Shown in pieces: positions 1-13,502 of a DNA stretch of 64,000 bases. The notes beneath the pieces were generated by a model that did not search any database, was not told the origin of the DNA, and worked only from the letters and a program-made list of their open reading frames with translations. Location of the stretch: NCBI GenBank assembly GCA_013398015.1, contig VZRR01008203.1, positions 36,037 through 100,036 on the forward strand. Reading direction: 5' to 3'. The position numbers were made by a program, and so were the translations under genes. Position 1 is the first letter of the stretch; each line of letters opens with the position of its first letter. Source of the DNA: Oreocharis arfaki (taxonomy: Eukaryota; Chordata; Aves; Passeriformes; Paramythiidae).

Positions 1-3000
1 TATACAGCTGAGTTCGGCGTTTGCAAGCCAATTGTCTTTAATTCCTTTATCCTGTGTTCAGTCTCTGTGATGTGACTATAATTTCATTTTTAGTTCCATG
101 TTACTTTGCTGCCTGATAACAGTATATTGACAATACTGGCAGTGGGAGAATAGCAGTATATCAACAATATTGATAGAGAAGTCTTCTGGTATTTTTTGCA
201 GCTTGAAAGAAGAAAACTGCAGGTATTGTTCTGGTAAACCTTAAACCAAAGGTTTAAGTAGATTGCATTGCAAGTGTGCATTTTTCAGGGATAATTTTCT
301 TGGATGACTTGCTTGCTTAGCCTCTCAAGGTCCTTTGGAGTTGGTTGTTTTGGTCAGTGTCCCTGGGCAGCTGATCTCTTGTGAAAAAACGTGACCAAAA
401 TGTCTTCTCTTAGTTTTCTTTGTTCAATATATTGCTATCACTAGCGCAGTCCTGCAACCACTCAGTGGGAACACATCAGTTACTGACACAGCCCAGAATA
501 TTTCATGGCAATAGCTTCCACTGACAGATTCTTATCAAATCATCAGGATTTGGTCAATTGTATTATCTTTGCTTTTGCTGTAGAGTCTTTTTCTCTGGAG
601 ATACCACACAATTAAAGTGGCAAACTCAATGAATGCTAATAGGAGGGTAACCACCATTTTACCTGCAGAATGAAGCCTCACAGAAGACAAGATAGTTAAT
701 ACCCCTTGACAGGGAATAGAGGTCAGTATGGAGTGGGTACAGTGGCTGTTGTCTCTCCTATTACCAAGTTCAGACCTTGGGTTTGGTTATAAATGTTACC
801 TTCCGATCTCCAGATACAAGCTTTGAGAATTTGGTTACTAGTCCCATAGCTGAGGTGGTGACTCTAGATTACCAAATTCTCTGCGGCAGCTATGGTGAAT
901 ATTTCAGGAGCAAACTACAGGAGTAAATGGGTTTGCATAATGAGCCCACATAGACCTACACATAGCAATCAAATTAACAAATACCATTTTCACATGCTCC
1001 CCTATTACCAACATATTTGCAATCTTTTTGTGAGTTAATCATGAACAGGCAAAGGTCTGAGCTTGTGGAATAGCATATTCATTGTCAATTGTAACTCATG
1101 AGTAAACTTGCAGGAGGAATTGCCATTAAAATACTTTCTTTCTCTGCTCGATGAGGTGCTCCCACAATTTTCAGTGCTTTACTAGCAAGCTGTATAGAAC
1201 CAGTACATTTAGGGTAATAGGATTCCTGTCTTGGCTCGGGTTTGAATGTTTTATGAGTCAATTAAAACCCCTTGAAAGAATTTAGTGACAGAGGCACCAC
1301 ACATTTTATTCCCTGACAGCTATGTTCTGCATTGTTTTCATAGGGGTAGGATTAATGAAGGTTTTTAAAAAACTTTGCCCCAGAAGGAAGTACCCAGATT
1401 CCAGTTATTTGTGGTTTTAAGCACTGAAACTTGGCAGTACAGTGTGTAGGAATTTTTCAATGATCCAAAAGAACCCTAAATATCTATCTATTTAGGTCTT
1501 CAAGCATTCTAAAGTACTGTGTTTACTGGGATCTGTGTGGCCCCACAGCACCTTCTGAGTTTTATTTTGTTTGTGTATGTGTGCATATGACGTGAGTATC
1601 TGGAAAGAGTCCTGTCTAAAGAATATTTCAGAAAAGTTTTATCCACAGAGGAAATCACACCAGTCTGATTACATCAGAACAGTTAAACTGCTGAGGCTCT
1701 CCTGTCTGACTCCATATTCAGACTTCCTTTAGAAAGGGAGGAATTAGTCAGCAAACAGAAAACTATTTGTTATCTATATATTTTAAAATAGGGATCAACT
1801 GGAAGTAGCCACGATGTGCTAGGGACAAATTTTAAGGCATGAAAATCACTATTTCCATGGACTTCAAAGGAGCCATACAAATTTTGAAACCCCAGGATTC
1901 TGACCTCTGGATTTTTCTTCAACTTTCACATTATATTCACTACCTTCCTTGCCGTATCTTTTGCCAAACAAAGTTATATTTAGCATTTGTCTAATATTTT
2001 ATGCTGAATTCAATCTTCCCAACGCTACTATTCAACTCATATTACCTTCATTCATGATTTTGCAAAGCTATTTTAAAAAAAACCCCAAAACTTTTTAAAA
2101 TGTAGTTTTAACTCCCCCTTAGCAAAATTTTATTAGGTGTGTAGCTTGGTAATTTCTGATGCCCCCAAATTAGCAACTAGGAGACAGTGACAATGAGAGT
2201 CTAGTCACCCTAACTGTGATAGAAGGGTAAGGCAACAGGACTTCACACTATGTCTCTGCATTTGTGAAAGAACTGGAAAGTAATTAGTCTGGGAAGAAGT
2301 AACAAGTTCCTATGTGCACTCTAAACCAGCACTCACAGATCACTAAAACCACTACTCCCTTTTGAAAATATAATGAAGGCTCATAGTGACCTGAAATCTT
2401 AGACACTTGTTTAATTGAATGCAAAGTTAAAGAATACTGAACTGGTCATATTGAGTCAAACTAAAGTCCCATCCAGCTTAATATCCATTTTCTAATAATT
2501 GGCAGGAGGAGGCTCCTAAAGGAGATTACAAGAACTAGGCATGTAGAGAGCAATTTTCTGGATTTGTACCCCCAGCTCCTGTATTTCAGCCAGGTGCTAT
2601 GTTCTTATATAACAACTTAGCCTCTAGATATGTTTGGGGTACATTCCTCCCTCTGCCCACTCCTCTCCCTCATCATCTTCCCTGCCTGGTTAAGGTTGGC
2701 AGGGTTCAAAACAGACAAATACACAGTTTGTGCTCTGGCCTGCCTGCAGGTAAACCCCACCTCCACCCCACCCACCAGTGCACTGTGTTAAACACAATTT
2801 CAAAACATTATTTTTTGAGGCTTGAAATAACTGGATTTCCCTGGGCTTTAATTTACCACTTGACTAGTTTCCTATTTAACCTTTCACTTCAATCCTTATT
2901 TCACAGCATGAAATGATACCCCTGCACACCGTATTTCTCTTTTTGAGGCAAGCCTACCAAAATTATCTTCTGCTTGGATGTGATGGGAAATGCATGCAAC

Positions 3001-5763
3001 TTTCTGAAACAACTCAGTGAAAACAACATATTGCTCATAGAAAATTCTCAGTAAAGGTTGCAGCTGAGAAACTTTGATAGGAGGAACGGCATATCAGACA
3101 CACTTTACCCAAAGTTCTACTTATTTAGAAAGGAAAAGCATGAAAACTTTCTGAAAGGACAATTTTTCCCAAGCCCCATTTGTGAAACCTAAGTGCGTGT
3201 CTGGCTTTAAACAAAGGAGTTGTTATAGAAATATTCCTGTGCTTGATATAATGCCTGCTAAACCACACATTTAACCAGGGACACTGCAATTAATCACACA
3301 AATTTTTGCAGTCTGAGCTAAACATTCAAGACTTGCTAGCTATCGATATGTATTTCTTACACAGATAAGACACAGCAGGGAATCTTACCACTGGTTCAGG
3401 CTTTGATTAGACACATCTTAATTTTCTTGCTGGATGAAAAACATTAAAACAAAGCTGCATCCTCCCTAACACTCTATTTATTCATTTTTGCTCAGGATTT
3501 AAATAAGGAGAGTTATGGGGAAAACAAAGCCGACACAGAAAGCCCTCTCCCCACAAGCAATATATTTTTGTTTACAGCTGCTCATCTAACTGATTTTCAT
3601 GAGGAGCAAAAGTTCCAGATGAATCAGGGCAGTTCTGGAGTAGCTGTGAACATGTGTTTGTGAGTAGGTATAGGGGAAGTCTCATCCTTCATTTTGTATA
3701 TTAAGGACGGAATGGATCCAAACAATTTCTGCATTTAACTGCAGGACTTTTAGCTAAGCTCTCAGTGAAATCCACACAAAAAAAATGTATACCTGCATGT
3801 GTGGTCTATGGTGCTAGATTTGTTGGTATGTTTAAACAAGAGAATATCCTCAGTCAGTCTAGTCACAGTTGTCCCACCACGTACTGGGACAGAGACAAAG
3901 AAAGAAAGCATGGTAGTGGTCTGAGAGCTTACAGGAAAGAAAGGGTGGTTTCAGTTCCTGTTCCTGCTCTCCAAAGTATTTCACCAGTCCAAAATTTCTG
4001 GCAAAGCTGCCTAAGAGCATGACTGTCTCTGGAGAGATGAGTGATGTGCACTTGCATCTCTTCAGGCACATGAAGAAATTGAGATCAGGTTTCTTCTTCT
4101 TGGGAAGAGTACATTTTCCACCACTGGACTGTAAGCACAGGCAGAAGGGAGGCAGTCCCTTGTTACAATCCTTTTGCAATAGTATGTCCTCTTTCTCTGG
4201 TATTTTTGTTTCACTTTGGGGCTGTGAAGGCACCTCCTTGCAGCACGGAGTTGAAAACCTTCAAAGCTTCAGTGAGAAATACTGTTTTGTTGTTAGCACT
4301 TTGTTAGTTTCTTGCTTAGCAGACATGGCAGTTGTGGTTCCCACCATCAGACACTGAACACTCCTCAGGTGATGAACGTGAAGCCTGTGTGCCTGGCTTA
4401 GGATATTGTATTGATGACCAAATTATGATGAGTTTGGAGCTGCAAAGCTGAGAGCTTCTTGGTCTAAATACCCTCTAAGTCCTGTTCCCCTTCTGTAAGG
4501 AAAGAAGCTAGCAGCTGTGCCACACAGCCACAGGGGTGTTTTGAAGATGATGTATCATGGAGATTGCATACCACTGAGATAATCTCATGGAGAAGGCTGT
4601 AAACACCTTGGGTGGCAGTGTGGGCAGAACACACTCCAGAGTGCTTGTGATGCACTGATTGATTCCAAAAGGAAGTTGTTTTCTTCACAGAGCCTGTGGA
4701 GCAAAGGCAACATAAAGTGGAGCCCTTGGAGAGCCCTCAGACTAGCCAGCTGATTTCATCAGGGACGCTGGGACAATAATACACCTTGGTAAATTGCACC
4801 CTGCCAGGAGCATAAATTTTCCTCCCGCAATATAGCAGGGATGCAGGCTGGTGCCAGTGCTCACTCCATCAGCTTACTGCAGGACAGGCCAGTGGTTGCA
4901 GCAGGCAGAGCTTGCAGGGAATGACAGGAGCCAGAACTCTACTGTCCTCATGGTGTTAGGACCATACAAGGCATACCTGTGTGACAGGATGGCCCAGAGA
5001 CATCAGAGCCCAGTTTGAGATTGCTGATCATGAGAGTGCAGGCTTGGAAGGAGTTGGGACCAACATCCATTCTGAGATGTGTTGCCAAAGAGATAAGGGT
5101 GCTGATTCTGATGGGGTACAAATTAACCATGGATTTATGCACAGAGTGTGCCAGTCTAATTTGGAAGTGCATCAGGACAATGGGGATTATCATGCTTGGC
5201 CACTAAACTCTTGCCCACAGAGATGAAAATCAGTCTGGGTTCAAATCAGCTATGTGTTCAATACGGATTTGTTAAACTGCATTAAAGTTCCGTTTCAGCA
5301 TTTTTAATCAAAGGTGCTTTTAACGTGATTAGACTTCTTTACCTTACCAAGTGAATTGATCTGAACCTAATTTCATATTTTTTTTACTCTTGCATTAGAA
5401 TATCCACACAGAAATTGAATGAAGTTTTAATATACATTTAAAAAATTAATTTGGATTTACTTCCACGAGAGCAAAATGTCTGGACTGAACATGAGTCAGT
5501 AGAGTCACATCGATGAAGTGAGAGAGCTGTCAATCTTCAGAGCAGTCCTCACTGCCAGTGCTGGAATAGTTTGGGTTCGAACAGGGGCAGCCAAATTATT
5601 CCTATTAATAGATTTTCACTTTCCATGCCTTTTTGCTTAGTTATTTTCAGAGGCCATATCCTGGGTTATAACTAATGGTGTTTTTCAGGAGTATAGTAGT
5701 CTGTAGAGACATTCAGCCCACACCAAAAAGCACCAATGTCTTGCACATTAATGGGTCTAGCAT

Positions 5764-5804
5764 TGTGTGTGTGTGTATATATATATATGTGTGTGTGTGT
5801 GTGT
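5764..5804. repeat. TG/TA/TG compound microsatellite
   Basis: A run of TG dinucleotides is followed by TA dinucleotides and then a second TG run, about 41 bp in all. The purine-pyrimidine alternation is uninterrupted. It is likely length-polymorphic. Confidence 0.9.
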
Positions 5805-8800
5805 CAATTTTTAAATATATTTATAGTTGTGACTGGATGACCTAGAAAGTTCTGAAACATTAAATGTTAAAGTACCCATTCATCTTGTTGTAAAAGTTTC
5901 CTGAAGTTTCACAAATTTAGTCTGTAAAAGTTGTTGGCGAATTGGAAGCTATCAGGTCTTGTTTTATAGCAACATATATACAGATACATGTACAAACAAC
6001 TCTGAAATGTGCCATTTCCTGAAAAGAGACGTTAATGGGACGTCATCACCTGTCACAATTGCGGCTGTTGCCAAAGATGTTGCCTTGACCTTTAAACCAC
6101 TGCTAGGGTACTTCTGTGTAATCAAGATTTGCATCTTCAAAATGTCAGTAGAACAAAAGGTACTGTTGTCCTGACTCAGCTGAGTTGATGTCAAAGACCT
6201 GGTGCTTAGCTGCTGACAAAATTTCAAGTCAAACTTAAGATAAGACTGTGTTTCATTCACAGTTATGTTTATAATACATCGTTGCCACTTACTCCGTTTA
6301 GGATGATGCTTCTTACTCTTTTCTTGCTACCTACCGGTGGAGGGCAACAGGCAGTTTTGAAGCTAATGCAGATTGTCTTCCACTCGTCTTCATGGGTTTT
6401 AAGGAGCACAGAATGATGGTAAAGAAAATGGCAGTCCCTAGTTTAAGGGAAGAAAGAGAACAGAGTTAAACCATTAACTTAATTATTAGTTCAGGAACTG
6501 ATTTTGTTAAATGAGTACATTTTCTGTACAGAAAAAAAAATAGTGTTACACTATTTTTTGCTCTCTTGGCAAGGCATTGTAATTTCAAAGTATTTGTAAT
6601 TAGGCCTCTTTTGTATGGCCAGTGTATTTGTAAAAATGAACTTAGAAGCAAAAGAAAAACCAGATTGTTGAAATAATATTCAACTGTTTGTTACTCTGGA
6701 GTACTCTTTGTTTATTTTTGTTTACTCATCTGTCTCTTCTAGCTTGCATTACATTTTGCAGAGATGGCAAAGAGCTGGCTTGAGTGAAAAATTAGCGTGA
6801 AAAATATGAGTGAAAAATTAAAGTTAGCAGCATTCTGCGTTCACATGATGTCAGTAAGTTCACAAAGTGCAGAGGTCCAGAAGAGCCAGACTACCAAGGA
6901 TGAGCCTGGGCATAGGCAGAGTTTAGTTTTTGAACTGAAGAAGTTGACATGGAAATAGCAAAGAGATGAATGAGTAAAAGCTCCATACTCAGTCTCTACC
7001 GGTGCATTGGTGACAAGTAGGCAGCACTCCTTTTTACCCGTCCTATGATGAACTGATGTGCATGATAGTTTGACTGCTCTTCTGCAAGTAACTGTGCAGT
7101 TTTTACGAGATTGTGTAACATGTCTGAGCTACGGTTCCCACTCCACTGAAATTATGTAAATGGTCCCATCTCTCCAGCTCAAGAAGTCCAAAGTGGCCCT
7201 TGGCTGTAGGAACATATAAAGTATGTCAAGATCAGTAGATTGGACTGTGCTGTACCAGCTCAGAAGATTGTTGTACACTGGGCATTTTCTGACTGATCTC
7301 TGACAAGCCAGCTCTTTACCACAGTTCTGCAACTGTGGGGTAAAATACCTGGGTTAACATGGTGTTAAATCAGCTGCTACCCACTCTGCTGAAGTACCTC
7401 ACAGATGGCAAAAGCAGAGAAGGAGAGGCAGACTTACATGCCGTAAGCAATACCACCTTCTTTGGCATTCATGTATACAGGAGTAAATCACACCCTTCAG
7501 CTGTGGATCTATGACACATTGTACAAAATGAATTATAATCTTTCTTCTCGGAATAATAGGCTTATTTCCGGAACAGATTTCTGGTATGTTTTTCTGAGAA
7601 ATTTCCCACTTCTAACAGAAAAGGTGCAGGAATTCATCTGGAGTTTCATTTTTAGGCTGTCTTTTTGAATGCCTTCTTGGGTTGCTGGGGTCTTTCCACA
7701 GTATCTCACCCTCAAAAACAGGGTCTTTGGTGGGAGTGCACCCTGTGTCTTGTTCATGATGCCTCAGTGCTGATAACTCCCTGGAATGATGGTTTAATAC
7801 TGATGAACACAGCCTGAAGATAATGTTTGAGTATTTAGATTGTGCAGAGTACAGAAGACCAGGTTACATCGAGATTATTTAAAAGTATACTTTGTTAGCC
7901 AACGGAGTCCCTTACGTTTTACTGAAGGAGGCTCCCTCCTTGCTAAGTAGTGACCCCTTAAGGAAAAGCCGAGCTACTGCCGCCGGCACTATCTCCCCAT
8001 CTCCAGCTGTTCTTCCGTGAGGCTTTTCTCTCCGCCCTGCCTGGGGCTCATCCCCTCAACTTCGGTTCAGCACATTTGAGAAAGGATGTCGTAAAGCTGT
8101 CTGTCAAGAAACGAAAATTGTGGCTCAAATGCATCTGTAACTGTTTGTGTCAAAAATTGTGTCCATGTCTTCTCCCCTTACTCCCCTTCCCATCTTGATT
8201 TGACTTTTCACTAAAGTTGTACCACCAGGCCACTTAGGAAGTATGTATTTTTTGCCTCGATATTTTGCAGTTGATGTTGTTTGTTGCTCTTCTTTTAGCA
8301 TACAGACAGGACTTACACCAACAATGGGGTTTTTTTCTGTTTGTTTCAAAGTCCAAGGGCTGAAAAACCAAAATGCTGGTTAGCCACTGCTTCTTCAAAA
8401 TCTTCTTGCTCCAGGAGAGTATGCTGAAAAAACAGCCCAAAAATTTCAGCCAAGAAAATGAGGAACTCAGTATGCATTGGGTTTTCACTGTTTTGTCTTT
8501 TTTAGGCCTGATTTTGAAAGATTTTTTTAATGTCTTCAGTCCAAGAAAACTGAAAAACAGTTTTAAAGCATCTTTAGTGCATGATGGTCATTTTTTGATG
8601 TCTGAAGGACATGCATAAGTCTCCTCAAGAGAAGGAGAAATCACTAAGAACTGTGAAGTAGCAAACCTAGTTTTAGATTCTGATTCCATCTGCTTTTCCA
8701 CATTGCATGACTTTTCCAGGAAAAACCTTCCATTGTGAGACTTCAAGTAGCTTGTATAGATCTTTGCTATAACTTCTGATTATTGTGTTTTCCACCAATG

Positions 8801-8849
8801 GTGTAAATGCGAGTCCTACAGGTAGCAGTTATCTCTACCAGCAGGGACT

Positions 8850-8872
8850 ATCGCTCAGGTTAGCTGAGCGAT
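8850..8872. repeat. Perfect 9-bp inverted repeat (hairpin)
   Basis: ATCGCTCAG is followed by a 5-nt spacer (GTTAG) and its exact reverse complement CTGAGCGAT. The arms contain a CpG. It lies about 300 bp left of CpG island 1. No function is known. Confidence 0.8.
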
Positions 8873-9595
8873 TACATACAGATCCCTGAAGTTTTCCAGC
8901 AGATGGTGGAGTTCAGTTTGGTGCATTTACACTGCTGCCAGTTACTTCACAGCTGTCTTGGGTAGGGCTGTATTGAGTGCAGTTTCGTCTGTGGACTGCA
9001 GTGGATTGTGAGAACTGGTGGTTCTGGGACCAGCCCCATGAGGAGATACCATAGAAACGGACCCCCACTGAGAACAGTGTGGGACAGGACCCCCTTGCAA
9101 ATCACCAGGTGCGGGAGCGCACGCTAGCCTTGAAAACCCTCCGTCCCCTGAGCATCCCCCGCCGCCGCCGGGTAGGCGGCACTGATGGTAACCTCGCAGG
9201 CTAAGCGGAAGCCTCAGCTTAAGCAGGTGCCTAAATGGCAGCATATCAGCACCCTGATGAATACCGCACCCGCTTCTCGCTTTCTCCGACTCCGCGCCGG
9301 GGCCACCCTGGCCGCCGAGGGCTCTACTGCCCGCCCGCAGAGCCACCCGCGCCCGCAGCGCGCCCCGGGCAGCGCCGGCCGGCGGGGCGGCTCCAGGCTG
9401 CAACACCGCCCCGTCCTGCCCTGCCCGGCCCCTGCCTGCCCCGCCCCGCCGGGGCCGCGGTGCCTGCGCCCTCTCCGGGGCTGGGGGCTGGGGCCGGGGC
9501 CGCCCCGCACCCTGGGGTCGTGCAGGCTCCTCGCGAGAGCAAGAGGGGGGGGCCCGGGGCGGGCGCTGGGGAGGAGCGTGCCGGCGGGGAGGGTT

Positions 9596-10012
9596 NNNNN
9601 NNNNNNNNNNNNNNNNNNNNNNNNNNNNNNNNNNNNNNNNNNNNNNNNNNNNNNNNNNNNNNNNNNNNNNNNNNNNNNNNNNNNNNNNNNNNNNNNNNNN
9701 NNNNNNNNNNNNNNNNNNNNNNNNNNNNNNNNNNNNNNNNNNNNNNNNNNNNNNNNNNNNNNNNNNNNNNNNNNNNNNNNNNNNNNNNNNNNNNNNNNNN
9801 NNNNNNNNNNNNNNNNNNNNNNNNNNNNNNNNNNNNNNNNNNNNNNNNNNNNNNNNNNNNNNNNNNNNNNNNNNNNNNNNNNNNNNNNNNNNNNNNNNNN
9901 NNNNNNNNNNNNNNNNNNNNNNNNNNNNNNNNNNNNNNNNNNNNNNNNNNNNNNNNNNNNNNNNNNNNNNNNNNNNNNNNNNNNNNNNNNNNNNNNNNNN
10001 NNNNNNNNNNNN
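9596..10012. other. Assembly gap (417 N)
   Basis: 417 consecutive N characters lie in the GC-richest part of CpG island 1. The length is not a round placeholder, which suggests an estimated gap size. Any feature spanning this interval is unknown. It is large enough to hide a complete short first coding exon and its core promoter. Confidence 0.99.
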
Positions 10013-10019
10013 AGGTAGG

Positions 10020-10038
10020 CCAATGGGCAGGGGCGGGG
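10020..10038. promoter_or_regulatory. CCAAT box followed by Sp1-type GC box
   Basis: CCAAT is at 10020-10024 and GGGGCGGGG at 10030-10038, immediately right of the N gap. The pair is typical of TATA-less CpG-island promoters and both motifs work in either orientation, so direction cannot be assigned. The same place also reads AG|GTAGGC at 10013-10020, a possible splice donor. The two readings compete. Confidence 0.4.
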
Positions 10039-12308
10039 CCCGCCCCGCGGGGACCCTCCGCGCCCTTTCCGCGGCCGCGGGTCCGCACGCAGCGGGCACA
10101 TCCCCGGCGCCCGCCGCCGCCTGCCCGGCCCGGAGGAACCTCCGCGCCCCGCGGCGGCTGCTCGCCGAGCTCCCGGAGCGGCGGAGGCGGCGGCGCTGCC
10201 GAGAGCTCCTCGGCTGTCCGACCACGGTTCGGTCTGCTGCCCTATTTCCCTCCCGCTGGCCCCGAAATCCTGAGAGGCTCTCGGTCAGCTGTTGCTTTCT
10301 TCATATTTTCCCCCCCTCCATTCTTTAGAGGGCGTGAGGGCATCTCTCCTATTACAAAACACATTTTCTGTCCCTTCCTTTCCCCAGAAATCACTTACCA
10401 TAGTTGAACAGATGGCCAACTTTCATATGGGGTATTTTGTCTAAACTTGCAGCTATTTACTCAGGGATGATCAGAGAGGACATTTCGCTCACTTAGCAGC
10501 ACGTGCTGTTGCTCTTATGCCTCCTTAGTATTAAGCACAAGAATTCATGTCAGTGATACCCTTGTCCTCGATAGGTGTCCAGAAGCAGGACCCAAAGGAA
10601 GGGTCACAGCTGAGCGTGCTGCCCCACTCGCCAAAGTTACTTATCCCTGCCAGCCAAATGCCCCAGTCAAGATCGTAGTGCAGTCCAAACACATATGTGT
10701 GCATGATGCTTTTCCTAGAGACCTTGTGTTATGCCACCTAGTTTATCAGAAAGCCTAGCAGTATCTATGGATACCCTTAGCTTTTTGCAACAGCAGTGTA
10801 TAGCTGCAGTTACCGTTCACTCATTTCTTTGAATTCTTTGGGGTCTTGTGAGAAATTGTTTTAAAAGAAGCGTGGGAAAAGCAATCAATTGCCTGTGGTT
10901 TGGTTTTGGGTTTTTTGTTTGGTTGGGGGTCTTTGCCCCCTTTGTGTTGTTTTCCTGTCCAAACAACCAAATTAACTTACAGCCCAGTAGGGTAAAACTT
11001 TCTAAATATACCTACATTAATTTTGCTTAGTGCATCATGGCTAACACAGTGCTGCTCTAGACTTCAATCATCAGCTCTCAGGGAGGATATGTGATTCAGC
11101 AGCAGCAGATATCCCTTTGGGCTACTAATCTTTACAAACTAGCACTGCCCAATGTACCCTCTCCTCTAGGTTGTTAGGAGACACAGCTTACCCAGCTTCT
11201 GTTCAGCAGTGGCTGTAAACAAGTTTCAGGTGCAGCAGGGGAGGTTTCCCTTGTTATGCCAAGACAGAGACAAACACTTCTTTTGACCTTTTTTTCCACT
11301 GGACTTTTATAATGCTGTTATGCTATGCAAGCATTGTCAAAATCTCCTGCTAAAACTAACCACCTCTGGCATTAAAACCTCTGGCAAACTTATCTGTGAC
11401 AGCTGGGCTGTCTGAAGAGTTTGGGGGACTTTTTGGTTTGTTTTTGTAGCCAACAGAAAACAGGAAGACAGTGACAAGTGGGACAATTTGTGATAGGAAA
11501 GATCTGTCGAGGAGACACACATTTTCTCCCTGTGCACCTCAGAGTTCTATAGTATCCCATCCCATTCACGTAGGAGAGCTTTCTTTGTCCTATTGTGCAG
11601 TTCTCCTTTTCCAGTGGAGCAGGGTGCTGAGGGAGTAGAGAGAGGAGCTGGGAACCAGAGGGTATATTTTTGGAGTAACCCAACCAAGTCAACTTTTAAA
11701 CTAGGCAGAGATTTTTGGGAAGATGGTCTTCTTTCTCTGTATAAGGGAGCTAGAATAACAGAAAAATCCATGCAGGTAAATAGCACCTAAAGTTTAGGTA
11801 TCTAAGTGTGGTTGATTGTCAGTTCTGGTAGTCTGATTATGTCTGCCATGGTGAGTGTTTCACTTGAAAATCTGAAGGGTAGCAAATGTAGATTGAGGTT
11901 CATCAAGTCAGAATTCAGATTATGCCAGCTCCTAAGGCTTTGCTAAAACTCCAGAAGGCTAAGTCTCTACTAAGCCAAAATATGTGAGTGTTTATACCAG
12001 AAATAATCCACTTTTCTGGCAAGTGCTTACCTCAGGTCCCCAAAGCACCAGTATGTTTTTATAGGTATGAAAGAGTACCGCCTTCATCCATACCTGACAT
12101 TACTAGTCAAAAGTTTCCTGTGTGGGCAAGAACTGAACATTCTTCTATCTTATGTAATAAAAATCCCATTCCTTCCAAGAGGAGTGTATGTGGCAGGATA
12201 GTTCACATGTGTAGCTAATCCATGTAGTCTGTCTAATGGGAAAATGAAATACAGCATAACACATCAATGTGAATTTGACTCAGAATCAGATAGTGTCACA
12301 CTGGCAAT

Positions 12309-12334
12309 GTAACAGATTTTATCTAATCTGTTAC
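12309..12334. repeat. Perfect 10-bp inverted repeat (hairpin)
   Basis: GTAACAGATT, a 6-nt spacer (TTATCT) and the exact reverse complement AATCTGTTAC. The flanking bases do not continue the pairing. Function unknown. Confidence 0.8.
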
Positions 12335-13502
12335 TTAAGGGTATTATCTGATTTGAGGGACATTTAGAACTAGAACTGATACTTAGAAGAGAAAGAACAG
12401 AAAGACTGGTTAATGTAAAATGTAGCAAGAGAGCAATTTTGCATTTTGAGCCATGGGCTTTTATTCTCTCTGTTCAAGCATATTAGAGCTTGAGTTAATT
12501 ACTAGTCTACTCGTGTTGATTAACAGTACTTACTGAGGATGATAGAAAGGCCTTCTGACTTTGACAGGAAAGGAAAACTTTCCACCGTTTTCCTTTTAGC
12601 TAATACAGTTTTGCAGCCATACCTGTTGTCATTTGGTGTGTTTAGGGTGTGCAGTCTAAAAGGTTATGAAACAGTTTTGGTTTTAGTTACCTGCTCCCTT
12701 TAGTTGAATTATGTCAAGAATTGTAGTCTTCTCTATTGTGTTCTTATCTATGAGGAGTTTTCATCCACTTACAGTCTTCCTTGTGAAGAAGAGTGGCTTG
12801 CAGACTATCCTCAGTTTTAAGATCTGACACTAGCACAGAAATCCTTAGGAGGTGTTCAGCTTTTTGCTTAGTGCAGTTTTTTCTGACCATAGCCTCTTGC
12901 AACTTAGTTTGCTTTTGGCTGTCAAAGTATATAATATGCCCTTCAGTCCTGGGTCTGGAAGCATTGGTAACTTTTCAATGGGTTGAGAATCAGCTTTGTT
13001 GATTGGGAAGAAAGGGTATGGGAAAATGTTTCCTATTCTGTCATAACTTAGCCAGAAACTCCAGAATAGCTGTTGGAGAAGAAAGTTAGTTACGGGAAGA
13101 AAAAGATGAAGGAGGTTTGGCCTTCTCTGCTCGCCTGCACAATGGTAACACAGAAAAAAAATCTTCATGTTTTCATTGCTCAGGTGAAGTCTGGGCTCTG
13201 TTAAAAAAGTTTGGGGAGGTCCATGTTGCTATGATTTCGTTGTCACTGAAATTATTTAGAACATTTACTCACTCCCCCTTGCTACAAGTGGTCTTGAATA
13301 AACTGATATTGTCTGCCTTGTGTCAAGCCCAGAGAGATTATATCTTCCTTTAGCAGGGCACTCTGGACCATGATAAATACAAGTGGTGGAAAACTGATGG
13401 GAGAGTATTATAAATGGACAGAAGCTTACAGCTTTTCTCCATATTATATCACTGAACTGCTATGCCAACTGAGTGTGCAGACAGGCTCAACAAATCTGCC
13501 AG

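Larger units (their letters stand above)
1..9100. other. Non-coding stretch 5' of CpG island 1 (NRG1 upstream intron or flank)
   Basis: No exon, RNA gene or recognisable transposon was found on either strand. Open frames are all about 125 codons or shorter, overlap each other on opposite strands and show no family resemblance. Base composition is ordinary AT-rich avian intron or flank, with a TG/TA microsatellite near 5.78 kb and a short perfect hairpin near 8.86 kb. If the gene also uses the far-upstream type II or type III first exons known in other vertebrates, this stretch lies inside a large NRG1 intron. That is inference, because no such exon is visible here. Confidence 0.6.
9100..10260. 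promoter_or_regulatory. CpG island 1, candidate NRG1 type I promoter / first-exon region
   Basis: The sequence rises abruptly from ordinary AT-rich DNA to very high G+C with dense CpG, then falls back by about 10.26 kb. The middle is an N gap. GC boxes occur on both sides, for example around 9441-9450 and 10030-10038, and a CCAAT motif sits just right of the gap. Islands of this kind normally mark promoters with a first exon. The nearest gene I can identify is NRG1 on +, whose Ig exon begins about 31 kb to the right. The NRG1 type I first exon in other vertebrates is GC-rich and lies tens of kb 5' of the Ig exon, so this is the best candidate for that promoter. A separate non-coding or antisense transcript from the island cannot be excluded. 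The long open frames across it are artefacts of GC richness and Ns. Confidence 0.6.

Noticed and set aside
5573..5590. GGTTCGAAC, resembling a tRNA T-loop / B box
   Set aside because: No A box, acceptor stem or cloverleaf could be built from the upstream 70 bases.
8942..10407. Long open frames on both strands across CpG island 1
   Set aside because: They run through 417 N and very GC-rich DNA where stops are scarce. The visible parts are low-complexity Pro/Ala/Arg/Gly sequence without a domain.
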